The notes under the pieces are model-generated. The model was not told the origin of the DNA and made no database searches. It worked only from the letters and a program-made list of their open reading frames with translations. Shown one piece after another: positions 19,173 through 28,362 of a stretch of DNA of 64,000 nt. Within the stretch, counting starts at the first letter, position 1. Every line of letters starts with the position of its first letter. This DNA is from DASPHG01 sp035629775 (GTDB lineage Bacteria > Actinomycetota > Thermoleophilia > Solirubrobacterales > Thermoleophilaceae), in contig DASPHG010000042.1 in NCBI GenBank assembly GCA_035629775.1, positions 12,333 to 76,332 on the forward strand. Direction: 5' to 3'. A program made the position numbers and the translations under genes.

Positions 19173-21854
19173 CTACCGGCCACCCGGGATCTCCACCACC
19201 TGCTGGAACGTCGGCCGGTTCTGCCACGGGATCAGCGGCTGTGTGATCCCGCCGAGCGGCCGGTGCCAGATGGCGTCGAAGCAGGCCTGCTCGCCGTCGC
19301 GGTCCTCGGCCGCGCAGACGGGGTCATCGGCGTAGATCGCAGCCGCATCGACCTCGAGCGCAGCCTCCAGGGAGCGCAACAGTGCGCGCCGGCAGCGCTT
19401 TACCACGGGGCCAGGCCCCCTGGTAAGCGGCGACCCGCAGTACGTCCGGGACCAGCGCCCGCGCACTCGCCGGCCGAGCACTGCCCTCAGATCCTTCTGG
19501 GCGAACGAGTACCAGCCGTCCTGCCATGCGCTGCCCACGTGGTCGCCGTGGTTGTTCGGATGGTTGTCGAGCGGGTGGACCGTGGTCATCGCCTCGAAGA
19601 GCCGCTTCCCGAGCACCGGGCGGAACTGCGCCTCGACCCAGCGCGGCCACCAGGCGTCCATGATCTGGATCGCTTGGGCATGCTCGTATGCGCCGTCTCC
19701 GTCCTCGTCGCGCCGATGCGCGCCGGCGCGCCGCCACTCGCGCAGCCGGCCGACCGCTTCACGGAGCTCCTCGTCGCGCGGGCTCCCCAGCACGCGCAGC
19801 GCCCACGGCAGGACGGCGTCGCCGCGCAGATCGACCGTGGCGGCGTCCGCCATCGCCTCGGTCAGCTCGGGCAGGGTGGCCTTTCGCCGCCCGGCGACCA
19901 GGCGCCGGACCCGGTCGTCCAGGAGGTTCGAGCGGTAGACGGGGCCGTAGCCCCAGTTGCCGTCCGCGGCGCCGTAGCCGCGCGCCTGCTTCCCGTTCCA
20001 GTCGACGATGTAGCGCTGGTCCACGACGCGCGGGTGCGTACGCGCGGGGGTCGACGTCTCGACGAGCGACCGGCCGCTCTCCCCCGGCTCCCAGCGGCGC
20101 CATTCGAACCGCGCGCGCACCGGCAGGCTCGGGTCCACTCCGCGCGGGCGGCGCGGGTTCGCGCCCGCGTTCTGGTACGCGATGTGCTCCGAGTCCGCGT
20201 AGAACCAGTTGAACGTGAACGGCACCAGCGCCGCGGCGCGCTGGAAGCGGCGCGGGCCGGTGATCCGGCCGGGATCGTTGAAGTAGGAGAACGCCAGGCC
20301 GGAGTCCGTCTCATGGCCGTAGGTGCTGCGCAGGCGCGTGAAGAGCACGGGGCGGCCGCGCACCTCGCCGCGCGCGATCACGATCCCGAGCTGGGTCCGC
20401 TCGACCCGCAGCGTCTCGGTGCCTGCCGGCGTCTGGTCGGCAGCGCTCGGATCCCACGAGTTGGTCCGCTCGAGCACCTCGATCTTCCGGCACCGGCCCC
20501 GGAAGCGGTAATGGGTCTTGTCGCAGAGCGGCACCGCGAAGGTGTCCACGATGTCCTGCGCCGAGGTGGTCGCGCTCCACGCGTAGTCGCGCCCGCGGCC
20601 CAGCTGCACGAACAGGTTGACGCCCGGGAAGGCGACCCCGCGGGCGTCGTAGCCCGGCGCGTGCACGTCCTGCTCGACGAGGACCTGCGGCGAGAAGTAA
20701 CCGGTCTGCGGCCCGAACACGGCCAGTGGGCGGCCCGATTCGGACTCCCGCGCCGACACGAGCAGCGCGTTCGACTGGACGGACGGGAACGCCATCAGGG
20801 CGCGTGTCGTCGAGCCGGGGGCCTCCGCCTTGCCCAGGATCTCGGCCATCTCGACGCTGTCCGGGTTCGGGATCGCCGCGCCGCGCCGCTTGCGCGGGTG
20901 GAGCGCATAGGGAAACCGCTTGCGATGCACGATCGCGACGGCCTCGGGGTCGTCTACCGAGCGGAACTCCTGCCACACCCGTTCGCCGCGCCTGCGGCCG
21001 AACCGCTTGCGCGCAGCCTGGAGCGCCAGCGCCGACTCGAGCTCCTCGCCGCCGCCCACGCCGAAGATGGCGCCCGCCACCGCGGCCGTGGCGACGACAT
21101 CGGCCGGCACGAAGTCGTCCGGGCCGTCGAGGTCGTTGATCGCCGCGTACTCGCCCGGCATCTTCGTCGGATCGAGCCGCGCCTCGGCGATGTAGGCGTT
21201 GACTCCGGCGAGGTACTCGGCAAGGTCCTCGCGCAGCCGGTCGGCCTCGTCCTCGAAGCCGCGCGGGCGCACCTGCGTCTGGCGCGTGAGCTCCTCCTCG
21301 GAGTAGGGCGCGACCGACCACATCAGCGCATCGAAGGCCCGGTTTGCCGGTGCCCCGCCCGCAAACGACGAGAGCTGCGCGCGGCCGAGATGGCGGAAGA
21401 TGTCCATGAAGAAGAGCCGGTCCTCGGCGGTCGCGTAACCGATGCCGAACATCGCGCCCGCGCGAGTGTCCGAGTAGATGTGGGGCACGCCGAACTCGTC
21501 GTCGCGGGTGATCGTCACGTCGTCGCGCGGGCTGTAGCGGCGGTCGACCGCGCCCTTCACCCCGAACCCCGCGTCCTTGAAGTGCGTCGCGAGCGTGTCG
21601 GCCGTGAACGGGCGCGGCGCGGCGATCAGGTCGCGGTACAGCGGCAGCTGGTCGCTCGAATGCGCTGGCCGCACCCCGGTGGCGAGGAAAGCACCCAGCT
21701 CGACCGCGTTCGAGAGCCCGCGCGACCCCGGTGGCAGCACGTTCCGGATGCCCCCGGCGTCGTTGGTGCCGTACGGCTCCGGTTCCGGTTGGGCCGCGGC
21801 GGGGCCGGCCGCAAGCAGGGCGAAGGCGAGCGCGAGGAGCGGCCGGGTCAGCAC
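19173..21854 (-). CDS. Secreted penicillin acylase-family Ntn hydrolase
   Basis: 893 residues from GTG 21854, overlapping the upstream stop by 7 bp. Signal peptide ends near AGPAAAQ. The family architecture is clear: an alpha-subunit region with TRDDEFGVPHIYSDT and GYATAEDRLFFMD, a linker, then the beta-subunit N-terminus at Ser361 in VQSNALLVS, where autocleavage should expose the catalytic serine. Such enzymes cleave amide bonds in beta-lactams, acyl-homoserine lactones or lipopeptides; the substrate here is unknown. A palindrome with GGGGCCAGGCCCC core (19397-19427) is embedded in the C-terminal coding part without breaking the frame. Confidence 0.92.
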   Translation of the reverse strand: MLTRPLLALAFALLAAGPAAAQPEPEPYGTNDAGGIRNVLPPGSRGLSNAVELGAFLATGVRPAHSSDQLPLYRDLIAAPRPFTADTLATHFKDAGFGVKGAVDRRYSPRDDVTITRDDEFGVPHIYSDTRAGAMFGIGYATAEDRLFFMDIFRHLGRAQLSSFAGGAPANRAFDALMWSVAPYSEEELTRQTQVRPRGFEDEADRLREDLAEYLAGVNAYIAEARLDPTKMPGEYAAINDLDGPDDFVPADVVATAAVAGAIFGVGGGEELESALALQAARKRFGRRRGERVWQEFRSVDDPEAVAIVHRKRFPYALHPRKRRGAAIPNPDSVEMAEILGKAEAPGSTTRALMAFPSVQSNALLVSARESESGRPLAVFGPQTGYFSPQVLVEQDVHAPGYDARGVAFPGVNLFVQLGRGRDYAWSATTSAQDIVDTFAVPLCDKTHYRFRGRCRKIEVLERTNSWDPSAADQTPAGTETLRVERTQLGIVIARGEVRGRPVLFTRLRSTYGHETDSGLAFSYFNDPGRITGPRRFQRAAALVPFTFNWFYADSEHIAYQNAGANPRRPRGVDPSLPVRARFEWRRWEPGESGRSLVETSTPARTHPRVVDQRYIVDWNGKQARGYGAADGNWGYGPVYRSNLLDDRVRRLVAGRRKATLPELTEAMADAATVDLRGDAVLPWALRVLGSPRDEELREAVGRLREWRRAGAHRRDEDGDGAYEHAQAIQIMDAWWPRWVEAQFRPVLGKRLFEAMTTVHPLDNHPNNHGDHVGSAWQDGWYSFAQKDLRAVLGRRVRGRWSRTYCGSPLTRGPGPVVKRCRRALLRSLEAALEVDAAAIYADDPVCAAEDRDGEQACFDAIWHRPLGGITQPLIPWQNRPTFQQVVEIPGGR
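19396..19427. repeat. Intragenic palindrome (site E)
   Basis: GCTTTACCACGGG and CCCCTGGTAAGC flank the centre GCCAGGC; the arms pair apart from one bulge and one mismatch. It lies within the C-terminal coding part of the penicillin acylase gene. Its centre is the complement of that of the perfect palindrome at 53656-53686. Confidence 0.4.
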
Positions 21855-23671
21855 GCGCGGCGGAGGTCGATCCGGCGCTTCGTCGACTTCGAGTAGACGC
21901 CGCTGGCCGCGCGACGCTTGCCCGTCACCCGCCAGCGCCTGCCCTCCCGGACCTTGAAGCGGATGCGCGTTTTGCGTGTCTGCAGCGCGAGGATGCGACT
22001 GCGGCGGCCGGACACCAGCCGGACACGGAACGTCCCGCCGGCCGGCTTGAGCCGCGCGCGATAGCGGCGCACCCGGCAACCGTCGCCCTTGCCGCCGCCC
22101 ACGCGGCGCACGCGCAGGCCCGGCTTGTGCGGCCGCCCGCGGCCCGCCAGCGCGCGGAGATCGAACGCCTCCGACAGGAAGCGGCCATTGCTGTCCTCGG
22201 GCGCGTCGAGCCCGAAGAGGCCCATGACCGTGGGCGCCGGGTCCACGTTCTCGGCCTGGCGCGGGTTCTGAAGCGTGTCGTCGAAGTCCGGCGCGCGCGA
22301 GCCCTCGATCGATTGCCTGCGCACGTGGTCGCCGCCTCCCAGCACCGCGAAGAAGTTGTCGCGCGTCTGCGAGGCGCCGTGCTGTCCGATGAACGTGGGC
22401 GCGACGTCGGTGAGCGGGTTCGAGCTCTCGCCCGTGTCGAGAAACGCACCGCCCGGCGTGTGCATCACCAGCATGTCGCCGGTGCGCTCGCCGGACGCGT
22501 GCCAGCTCGGGTGGACGCCGTCGATCGTGAACTGCGCACCGCCGTCCTCGGGATTCGGCTCGCGATACAGCGCCTCCGCGATCTCCGGCGAGGTCAGCGC
22601 GGCGGCGCGGATCCGCTTGAGCAGATCGAACCGGTCCTCCGCGGTGCGGTTGGCCAGGTAGAGCATCGCCGCGTTGCCGTTGCCGATCACCGTGAACGTG
22701 GACTCGTCGATTCCCTCCGCCTCGAGGATGTCCCCGAGCTGGGTCTTGGTCGGCGTCAAGTCCATCGAATGGTCCGAGAGGACGATCACGACGCTCCGGT
22801 CCCACTCGCCGCGCTCGCGCAGCGCCTCCACCAGTCGCCGGATCTCGGTGTCGGCCATCCCGATCGCCGCGTCATAGGCGCTGAGCGGGCCGAACGCGTG
22901 CCCGCCGCTATCGACCTGCGGCAGGTTGACGAATGTGAAATCCGGCCGTCGCGGGTCACCGCCGCCGGCCGGCGCGACGCCCTCCTCGACGGTGCGCAGC
23001 ACCTCGTCCATCACGACCGCGTCGGTGAGCGTGTAGCCGCTTGCCGGGTTGGTGTCGGCGTCGTCGTCGCAGTAGTCCTCGTCGCCCTCGAGCGAGCCGC
23101 TGCACGGCGACCACAGGTGGTCCACGTCGCGCCGCTTCGGATTGACCTTCTTTCCGGCGAAGATCGCACCGAGCTTCGGCTTGCCCAGCACGGCCGCGGT
23201 CACCAGCCGGTCCGGGTTCCGCTGCCGCTTGATGGCAGCGAACACGGTCTCCGCCATCAGGCAGCTCGCGTCCTCGCCGCTCGTGAGAGTCGGCGGCTTC
23301 GAGTAGTCGAACGGCCCCGTGGTCTTGCAGGTGTCCTCCTCGACGGGGGCGTAGAGGCCGTACCCGTTGCCCGCGGTCCCGGAGCTCTCGATGTAGGCCC
23401 CGGTCATCATCGCGACGTGGTTGGGGTTGGTCTCGGCGATGATCACGGAGCGCGACTCCTGGTAGTAGGTCGCGCGCCCGCCCTCGCCCGCGATGAGTGA
23501 CGAGATGAACGGCGCCATCCCCGCGTCGACGCGGTCGCCGTCGAGCCCGTCGATCACGACGACGTAGACGATCGGCCGCTCGGTTGCGGCCGCCGCGGGC
23601 GCGGCGGCGGTCGCAAGCAGCGCGACCAACACGGCGGCGAAGCCCCTCATCGCCATCCAGAAACCCGTCAC
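21848..23671 (-). CDS. Secreted alkaline phosphatase-superfamily phosphodiesterase
   Basis: 607 residues from GTG 23671, whose GTGA overlaps the stop of the LmeA-like gene; ATGs at 23656 or 23650 would give a cleaner signal peptide (MRGFAAVLVALLATAAAPAAAA). Type I phosphodiesterase/nucleotide pyrophosphatase pattern: metal Asp in VVVIDGLDGD, nucleophile region NPNHVAMMTGAY, metal Asp/His in VVIVLSDHSMD and a late His in VHPSWHASG. The last about 90 residues are a basic beta-rich tail with CRVRRYRARLKPAGG. Releases phosphate or cleaves phosphodiesters outside the cell; substrate unknown. Coupled to the acylase gene downstream. Confidence 0.85.
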   Translation of the reverse strand: MTGFWMAMRGFAAVLVALLATAAAPAAAATERPIVYVVVIDGLDGDRVDAGMAPFISSLIAGEGGRATYYQESRSVIIAETNPNHVAMMTGAYIESSGTAGNGYGLYAPVEEDTCKTTGPFDYSKPPTLTSGEDASCLMAETVFAAIKRQRNPDRLVTAAVLGKPKLGAIFAGKKVNPKRRDVDHLWSPCSGSLEGDEDYCDDDADTNPASGYTLTDAVVMDEVLRTVEEGVAPAGGGDPRRPDFTFVNLPQVDSGGHAFGPLSAYDAAIGMADTEIRRLVEALRERGEWDRSVVIVLSDHSMDLTPTKTQLGDILEAEGIDESTFTVIGNGNAAMLYLANRTAEDRFDLLKRIRAAALTSPEIAEALYREPNPEDGGAQFTIDGVHPSWHASGERTGDMLVMHTPGGAFLDTGESSNPLTDVAPTFIGQHGASQTRDNFFAVLGGGDHVRRQSIEGSRAPDFDDTLQNPRQAENVDPAPTVMGLFGLDAPEDSNGRFLSEAFDLRALAGRGRPHKPGLRVRRVGGGKGDGCRVRRYRARLKPAGGTFRVRLVSGRRSRILALQTRKTRIRFKVREGRRWRVTGKRRAASGVYSKSTKRRIDLRRAC

Positions 23672-24297
23672 AGACGAGACAGGATCGCATTTGTGACGAG
23701 CCGAGCCACCGGTCCCGCCGGAAGCCCCGCCACGTCCGCGTCGCCCGAGGTCATCTGCACGTCCCCGTCCTGCGCCTCGAGCTCACCCTCCAGGCGGATG
23801 GGGACGGGGGCGTTCGAGAACGGAACCGCGCCGCCTGCGAGGCCTCCGATCAGGCCGCCGAGCGGGCCGAACTGCTCGCCCGCGACGCGACCGATCTCCG
23901 CAACGCTGGCCGTCGCGTCCACCTCGATCCGGTAGCGCGAGTCGCCGAGCCCCTCCAGCCGGAACGTCGACGTCTCGAACGGGCCGGCCTCGACGTCCTC
24001 GAGGTCGATCTCGACCTCGTCGAACTTGTTCAGGCGCTCGAAGGGGTCCTCGTCCGCGTCCTCGAGGTCGAACTCGAGCCCGCTCCCCGTGACCTCGATC
24101 CGGTCACCGTGGCCCGCGAGCAGCCGCAGCGCCGGCACCGCCCGGAGCTCGACATCGGCGACACCCCCGCCCTCCTCGAGCCGCTCCTCGACGCGGCCCT
24201 CGAGGTACGGGGGGAGGGCGAAATGCGCCGCGACGGCGACGAGCACGACGAACGCCGCAACGCCCAGCGCGAGAAGTCGAATCCGGGAACCAGCCAT
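23668..24297 (-). CDS. LmeA/DUF2993-like lipid-binding membrane protein
   Basis: 209 residues from ATG 24297: one N-terminal transmembrane helix (LLALGVAAFVVLVAVAA) and an exported domain with the family pattern VELRAVPALRLLAGHGDRIEVTG. In mycobacteria LmeA binds phosphoinositides and supports lipomannan elongation; here only the family can be stated. It heads the operon containing a phosphodiesterase, an acylase and a hydrolase, all but the last exported, which fits work on envelope lipids. Acidic middle (EFDLEDADEDPFERLN) is notable. Confidence 0.75.
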   Translation of the reverse strand: MAGSRIRLLALGVAAFVVLVAVAAHFALPPYLEGRVEERLEEGGGVADVELRAVPALRLLAGHGDRIEVTGSGLEFDLEDADEDPFERLNKFDEVEIDLEDVEAGPFETSTFRLEGLGDSRYRIEVDATASVAEIGRVAGEQFGPLGGLIGGLAGGAVPFSNAPVPIRLEGELEAQDGDVQMTSGDADVAGLPAGPVARLVTNAILSRL

Positions 24298-24319
24298 ACA
24301 ATCGACATGGAGTTTGCCC

Positions 24320-24409
24320 GGAGAGGTGGCCGAGTGGCTGAAGGCACTCGCCTGCTAAGCGAGTAGGGGGCTAATCGCTCTCTCGAGGGTTCGAATCCCT
24401 CCCTCTCCG
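24320..24409 (+). tRNA. tRNA-Ser (GCU)
   Basis: Acceptor GGAGAGG (24320-24326) pairs with CCTCTCC (24402-24408), discriminator G24409. Anticodon arm CTCGC-CTGCTAA-GCGAG gives anticodon GCU. Long class II variable arm and T-loop GGTTCGAATCC. 90 nt; CCA not encoded. Confidence 0.97.
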
Positions 24410-24482
24410 TTTCGTCGCGCCGCCGTGCGCTCCCGTCACATCCGTAACCCCCCGGTCACCCCGCCACCGCCACGCTCCGCCG

Positions 24483-25409
24483 GTGGCACGGATTCCTCGA
24501 CCACAGCCCGGAAAATCGGTGCCACCGTGGCATCCGGACCTGATCATCGCCGCTATCACCGAGCGTCAGCACGGGGTGGCGTCACGGCGACAGTTGCTCG
24601 CCGCGGGTGTCAGTGACCACGCGGTCGCGCACCGCCTGGCCATCCGGCGCCTGCATCGGATTCACCCAGGAGTCGTCGGCGTGCGCGAACCGCCCGGTCA
24701 GCTCGGTCTGTTCATGGCGGCGACGCTGGCGTCGGGCGGCGTCCTCAGTCACCGCTCCGCTGCGGCCCTGTGGGATCTGCGTGCGCAGGCGAGTGGCGCG
24801 GTGGAGGTCACGCGCCGACGCGGCGGGACGCGGGGACCGCGCGGGGTAGCGGTCCATGGCACGCGTTCCCTGCAGGACGAGGAGCGGACCACCCATCACG
24901 GCATCCCCTGCACGACGGTCGCACGAACGATCGTGGACCTGGCCGGCGCGCTCAGCGAACACGACTTGCGGCGGCTCGTCGAGCGATCGGTGGTTCTGCG
25001 GCTCTTCGATCGCGGTGCGCTCGAGGCCTCGCTCGCCCGTGCCAACGGACGGCGGGGCGCCGGCACCCTCCGGCGAATCCTCGCCGAGTTCGTGGACGAG
25101 CTCGCGCCGACGCGAAGCGAACTCGAGCGGCGATTCCTCGACCTCGTCCGAGACGCCGGCCTCCCAATGCCGATCACCAACGCGATCGTCTGCGGCCACG
25201 AGGTCGACTTCCACTGGCCCGCGGCCCGGCTCGTCGTCGAGACGGACGGGCGCGCGACGCATGACAACCCGTTCGCCTTCGAACGGGACCGGCAGCGCGA
25301 CCTGGAGCTGAGCCTTGACGGCTGGACCGTCATCCGCATCAGCTGGCGGCAGCTTCGCGACGAGCCCGCCCGGATCGTGGCACTTCTGTACCGATTACTG
25401 GCGCGGTAG
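24483..25409 (+). CDS. AbiEi-type winged-helix protein with DUF559-like nuclease domain
   Basis: 308 residues from GTG 24483. The N-terminal about 60 residues are the winged helix found in AbiEi-family antitoxins (ITERQHGVASRRQLLAAGVS). The C-terminal about 90 form a Vsr/DUF559-like PD-(D/E)xK fold: Glu in SELERRF, Asp in EVDFHWP, VETDG, then RDLELSLDGWTVIRISW. This combination is common in Actinobacteria as a solitary gene. No AbiEii-like toxin is adjacent, so a toxin-antitoxin role is not supported. A paralogue lies at 61442. It follows tRNA-Ser(GCU) directly, a usual place for accessory genes. Confidence 0.82.
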   Translation: MARIPRPQPGKSVPPWHPDLIIAAITERQHGVASRRQLLAAGVSDHAVAHRLAIRRLHRIHPGVVGVREPPGQLGLFMAATLASGGVLSHRSAAALWDLRAQASGAVEVTRRRGGTRGPRGVAVHGTRSLQDEERTTHHGIPCTTVARTIVDLAGALSEHDLRRLVERSVVLRLFDRGALEASLARANGRRGAGTLRRILAEFVDELAPTRSELERRFLDLVRDAGLPMPITNAIVCGHEVDFHWPAARLVVETDGRATHDNPFAFERDRQRDLELSLDGWTVIRISWRQLRDEPARIVALLYRLLAR

Positions 25410-25434
25410 GCAAGGCGGATGTACCTTGGAGGCG

Positions 25435-26124
25435 ATGCGGGCTCGCACCCTTCGTTTCGCCGCCCTCGGCATGGTGATCCTGTCCGCGTTCGCGCTCACC
25501 GGGTGCTACCGCGTGTTCCGCGCGACGCTCGGCGGGCCCGATCCGCCCGTCCACTACCCGTTCTCCGCCGGGCATGTCGCGGCGACCGGCGAGAAGTTCA
25601 GCGGCAGCGTGACCAGCCAGCTCGCCTCGACGATCAAGATCAAGCACGGCTTCGTGAAGAGCAAGATCCGCAACGCCCGCTTCACCGGCCAGTTCAAGGG
25701 CAAGCTCCGCGACGCCTCGTCGCAGTCGCAGGCACTGCTCGGCCCGCTGGCCAACGCGACGTGGCATGCGAACCTCAGCTCGACGCTCAACCGAGCGACG
25801 AAGAACATCAAGGCGAAGGGCCTGATCCTCGCGACGTACGAGGACGGGAGTGGACGCGCGTGCATGCGCCTGGGCTACAAGAACGCGAAGAAGCGCGTGA
25901 AGGGCCGGCGCAACAAGGGGAAGAGCACCCTGAAGGTGCTGGGCGGCGAGGGGGCCGCGAGCACGCTGGCAGGGACGAGCCGCGTGAAGGTCACGATGAA
26001 GCCGAAGAGCGGCAAGACCCGCCTTCGCGGGCGCGTGAACGCGGACCGCGGACCGGCGACGCCGCTGCCGCGGCGCTGCACCAAGCTGCGCAAGAAGTTC
26101 GGGCTCGCCCCGATCGCCGGCTAG
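25435..26124 (+). CDS. Putative lipoprotein, lysine-rich
   Basis: 229 residues from ATG 25435, with GGAGG only 2 bp upstream. Lipobox LTGC (Cys24 region) after a hydrophobic signal, so a surface lipoprotein. The mature part is beta-rich and basic (KIKHGFVKSKIRNARFTGQFKGKL, NAKKRVKGRRNKGKST split by short loops). No family recognised. Its TAG stop overlaps that of the convergent MFS gene in the palindrome CTAG (26121-26124). Confidence 0.75.
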   Translation: MRARTLRFAALGMVILSAFALTGCYRVFRATLGGPDPPVHYPFSAGHVAATGEKFSGSVTSQLASTIKIKHGFVKSKIRNARFTGQFKGKLRDASSQSQALLGPLANATWHANLSSTLNRATKNIKAKGLILATYEDGSGRACMRLGYKNAKKRVKGRRNKGKSTLKVLGGEGAASTLAGTSRVKVTMKPKSGKTRLRGRVNADRGPATPLPRRCTKLRKKFGLAPIAG

Positions 26125-27530
26125 GCGCGGACCTCGGCCGGCGCCTCGCCGCGCTCCGCTGCGAGCTCGGCGTGGAACGACTCGAGGTCCGAGCCGTGTG
26201 GTTCGAGCTTCACGATGAGGAACCCGATCAGGACGAGCAGCGAGAACCCGGCCAGGAACATGAAGCCTGGCTCGAGCGCTGACAGCGTCGCCTCGGGGTC
26301 GATCGGGTCGTCGCTCCCGGCGATCAGCCCCACCCCCGCGGGCCCGACGATGCGCCCCAGCCCGCTCAGCATCCACGCGAGTCCCATGCCGTGCGTGCGC
26401 ATCGCGGTGGGATAGATCTCGGACGTGTACGGGGCGAGGTTCGCGAAGCCGCCGTCCACGAAGAACGCCGCGCACGCGAGCGCGATCAGGAACAGCGACA
26501 CGCCCGCGATCTCGGACTCGCCGCTGAACGCAGCGACCGCGAGGAAGAGCGGGGCGCCGACGCCCATCGCCAGGCCACACACGCGCCGCCCCGACCGTTG
26601 AGGGAAGAACGAGAAGAAGAGCCGCCCGAGGAAAGCCCCGAAGATGACGATCACGAACAGGCCGGCCGCCTCGTCGGAGTCGACCTCGAGAATCTCCTCG
26701 AGGAAGGTCGGCCCCCACAGGAAGAGGCCCGCGACCGCAGCCGACGCGCCGAACCACGCCAGCACCGTGATCAGCGCGCTCTGGCGGTAGCGAAGGAGCT
26801 CGCGGTAGCCGACCTTGCGCTCGGCCTCGACCTCGCCCTCGAGCGACAGCTCGCTCTCGTCGCGCATCGTCAGCCAGGCGATGACGGTGCGCGCCTCCTC
26901 GTTGCGACCCTGGTCGAGCAGCCAGCGCGGGGACTCGCGCGCGTAGACCAGCACGAAGGCGACCGACGTGAGCGGCAGGAGGCCGAGCAGGAAGATGGCG
27001 CGCCAGTTCGGGTCGAGCGCGGCCGCGGCGCCCGCGGCCGCGAGGATGCCGACGGGCACCATGGCCGTCGTCACGAAGCCGACGATCCGCGTGCGCAGCC
27101 GCGTCGGGGTGAACTCGAGCACCAGCGGGACCGCGATCACGGCGACGCCCGCCACCCCGGCACCCACGATGAACCGGAAGATCGTGATGAACCACCAGCC
27201 CTCGTCGGGGGCGAGCGACATGGCGCCGGTGCCGAGAGAGAAGATGAGGAGACCCGCGATGAGCGGGCGGCGGCGGCCGTGGCTCTCGCCCAGCCGGCCC
27301 CACACGATGCTCCCGATGATCGCGCCGAAGCCCGCGCTCAGGAGCATCGCGGTGGCTTCGCCGAACGTGAGCGTCCACTCGTCGTTCAGGATCGGGACCA
27401 CAAATGCGATCAGGAAGAAGTCGAACAGGTCGAGGACCGCGCCGATCATGACCGCGGCCATCAGGATCACGTACCGCCGGTTGACGGGCGCCTCGTCGAG
27501 CGCCCGCAGCATCGGTACCGGCTCGGCCAT
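26121..27530 (-). CDS. MFS transporter, sugar/metabolite porter type
   Basis: 469 residues from ATG 27530; an upstream extension would run into the divergent reductase gene. Twelve hydrophobic segments with the major facilitator signatures WGRLGESHGRRRP after helix 2 and a central cytoplasmic loop, and RESPRWLLDQGRNEEA, which is close to the PESPRWL motif of the sugar-porter/SV2-like subfamilies. Charged Asp in LDLFDFFLIAF of helix 1 resembles the aromatic acid/metabolite transporters. Substrate not predictable. 16 bp divergent from the SDR gene. Confidence 0.88.
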   Translation of the reverse strand: MAEPVPMLRALDEAPVNRRYVILMAAVMIGAVLDLFDFFLIAFVVPILNDEWTLTFGEATAMLLSAGFGAIIGSIVWGRLGESHGRRRPLIAGLLIFSLGTGAMSLAPDEGWWFITIFRFIVGAGVAGVAVIAVPLVLEFTPTRLRTRIVGFVTTAMVPVGILAAAGAAAALDPNWRAIFLLGLLPLTSVAFVLVYARESPRWLLDQGRNEEARTVIAWLTMRDESELSLEGEVEAERKVGYRELLRYRQSALITVLAWFGASAAVAGLFLWGPTFLEEILEVDSDEAAGLFVIVIFGAFLGRLFFSFFPQRSGRRVCGLAMGVGAPLFLAVAAFSGESEIAGVSLFLIALACAAFFVDGGFANLAPYTSEIYPTAMRTHGMGLAWMLSGLGRIVGPAGVGLIAGSDDPIDPEATLSALEPGFMFLAGFSLLVLIGFLIVKLEPHGSDLESFHAELAAERGEAPAEVRA

Positions 27531-27546
27531 GTGACGATTAGACCAC

Positions 27547-28362
27547 GTGGCGGGACTGCTCATCACCGGTGCCTCGGGCTACCTCGGCGGGGAGCTCATG
27601 CGGCGCGCGCCGCGCGCGGCCGGGACATACCTGACCGCGGAGCTCCCGGGCGCCGTCCACCTCGACGTGCGTGACGCCGGCGCTGTCGCGGGCGTCTTCG
27701 CCGAGCTGCGCCCCGAGGTCGTGATCCACACGGCCTACAGCGAGCGGGGCGCGGAGGCCGAGGCGATCAACGTGGCGGGGTCGCGGAACGTCGCCCGCGC
27801 CGCGGCCGATGGAGGCGCGCGGCTCGTGCACGTGTCGACTGACCTGGTGTTCGACGGTCGCCTCGGTCGCGCCTACACCGAGGACGACGAGCCGAACCCG
27901 ATCCTCGACTACGGCCGGCAGAAGCTGGCGGCCGAGGAGGCGGTGTCCGCCGAGCTGCCCCAGACGCTCGTGGTGCGCACTTCGCTGATCTATGGCGGCG
28001 GCGAGCCCAGCCGCCACGAGCTCGCCGTGCTCGACGCAGCCGACGGCCGGAGCGCGATGCGCTTCTTCAGCGACGAGCTGCGCTCGCCGGTGCAGGTCGG
28101 CGACCTGGCCGCGGCACTGCTCGAGCTCGCGAGCACGGACGCCGCGGGGTTGTTGCACGTCGCCGGCGCAGACGACGTCAGCCGGCTCGAGTTCGCGCGC
28201 CTCGTCGCGGCGTCCGCCGGGCGGGAGCCGGACCGCCTGGAGGGCGCACTCGCAGCAGAGTTCACGCCCCCGCGGCCGCTCGACTGTCGGCTCGACTCCT
28301 CGCGCGCGCGTGCGCGCGTGAGCGTTCGTCTGCGCGGGGTACGGGAGGTCCTGTGCGCGTAG
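27547..28362 (+). CDS. RmlD-like extended SDR reductase
   Basis: 271 residues from GTG 27547. Rossmann motif TGASGYLGG at the N-terminus, DVRD cofactor region, VSTDLVFDG and catalytic YGRQK (YxxxK). Family resemblance is to dTDP-4-dehydrorhamnose reductase and related NAD(P)-dependent sugar reductases, but no rmlA/B/C neighbours are present, so the sugar is uncertain. Overlaps the start of the exonuclease III gene by 10 bp, indicating coupled expression. Confidence 0.82.
   Translation: MAGLLITGASGYLGGELMRRAPRAAGTYLTAELPGAVHLDVRDAGAVAGVFAELRPEVVIHTAYSERGAEAEAINVAGSRNVARAAADGGARLVHVSTDLVFDGRLGRAYTEDDEPNPILDYGRQKLAAEEAVSAELPQTLVVRTSLIYGGGEPSRHELAVLDAADGRSAMRFFSDELRSPVQVGDLAAALLELASTDAAGLLHVAGADDVSRLEFARLVAASAGREPDRLEGALAAEFTPPRPLDCRLDSSRARARVSVRLRGVREVLCA

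Noticed and set aside
21897..22805. N-terminal extension of the penicillin acylase frame
   Set aside because: It runs through the phosphodiesterase gene out of frame; the GTG at 21854 gives a proper signal peptide.
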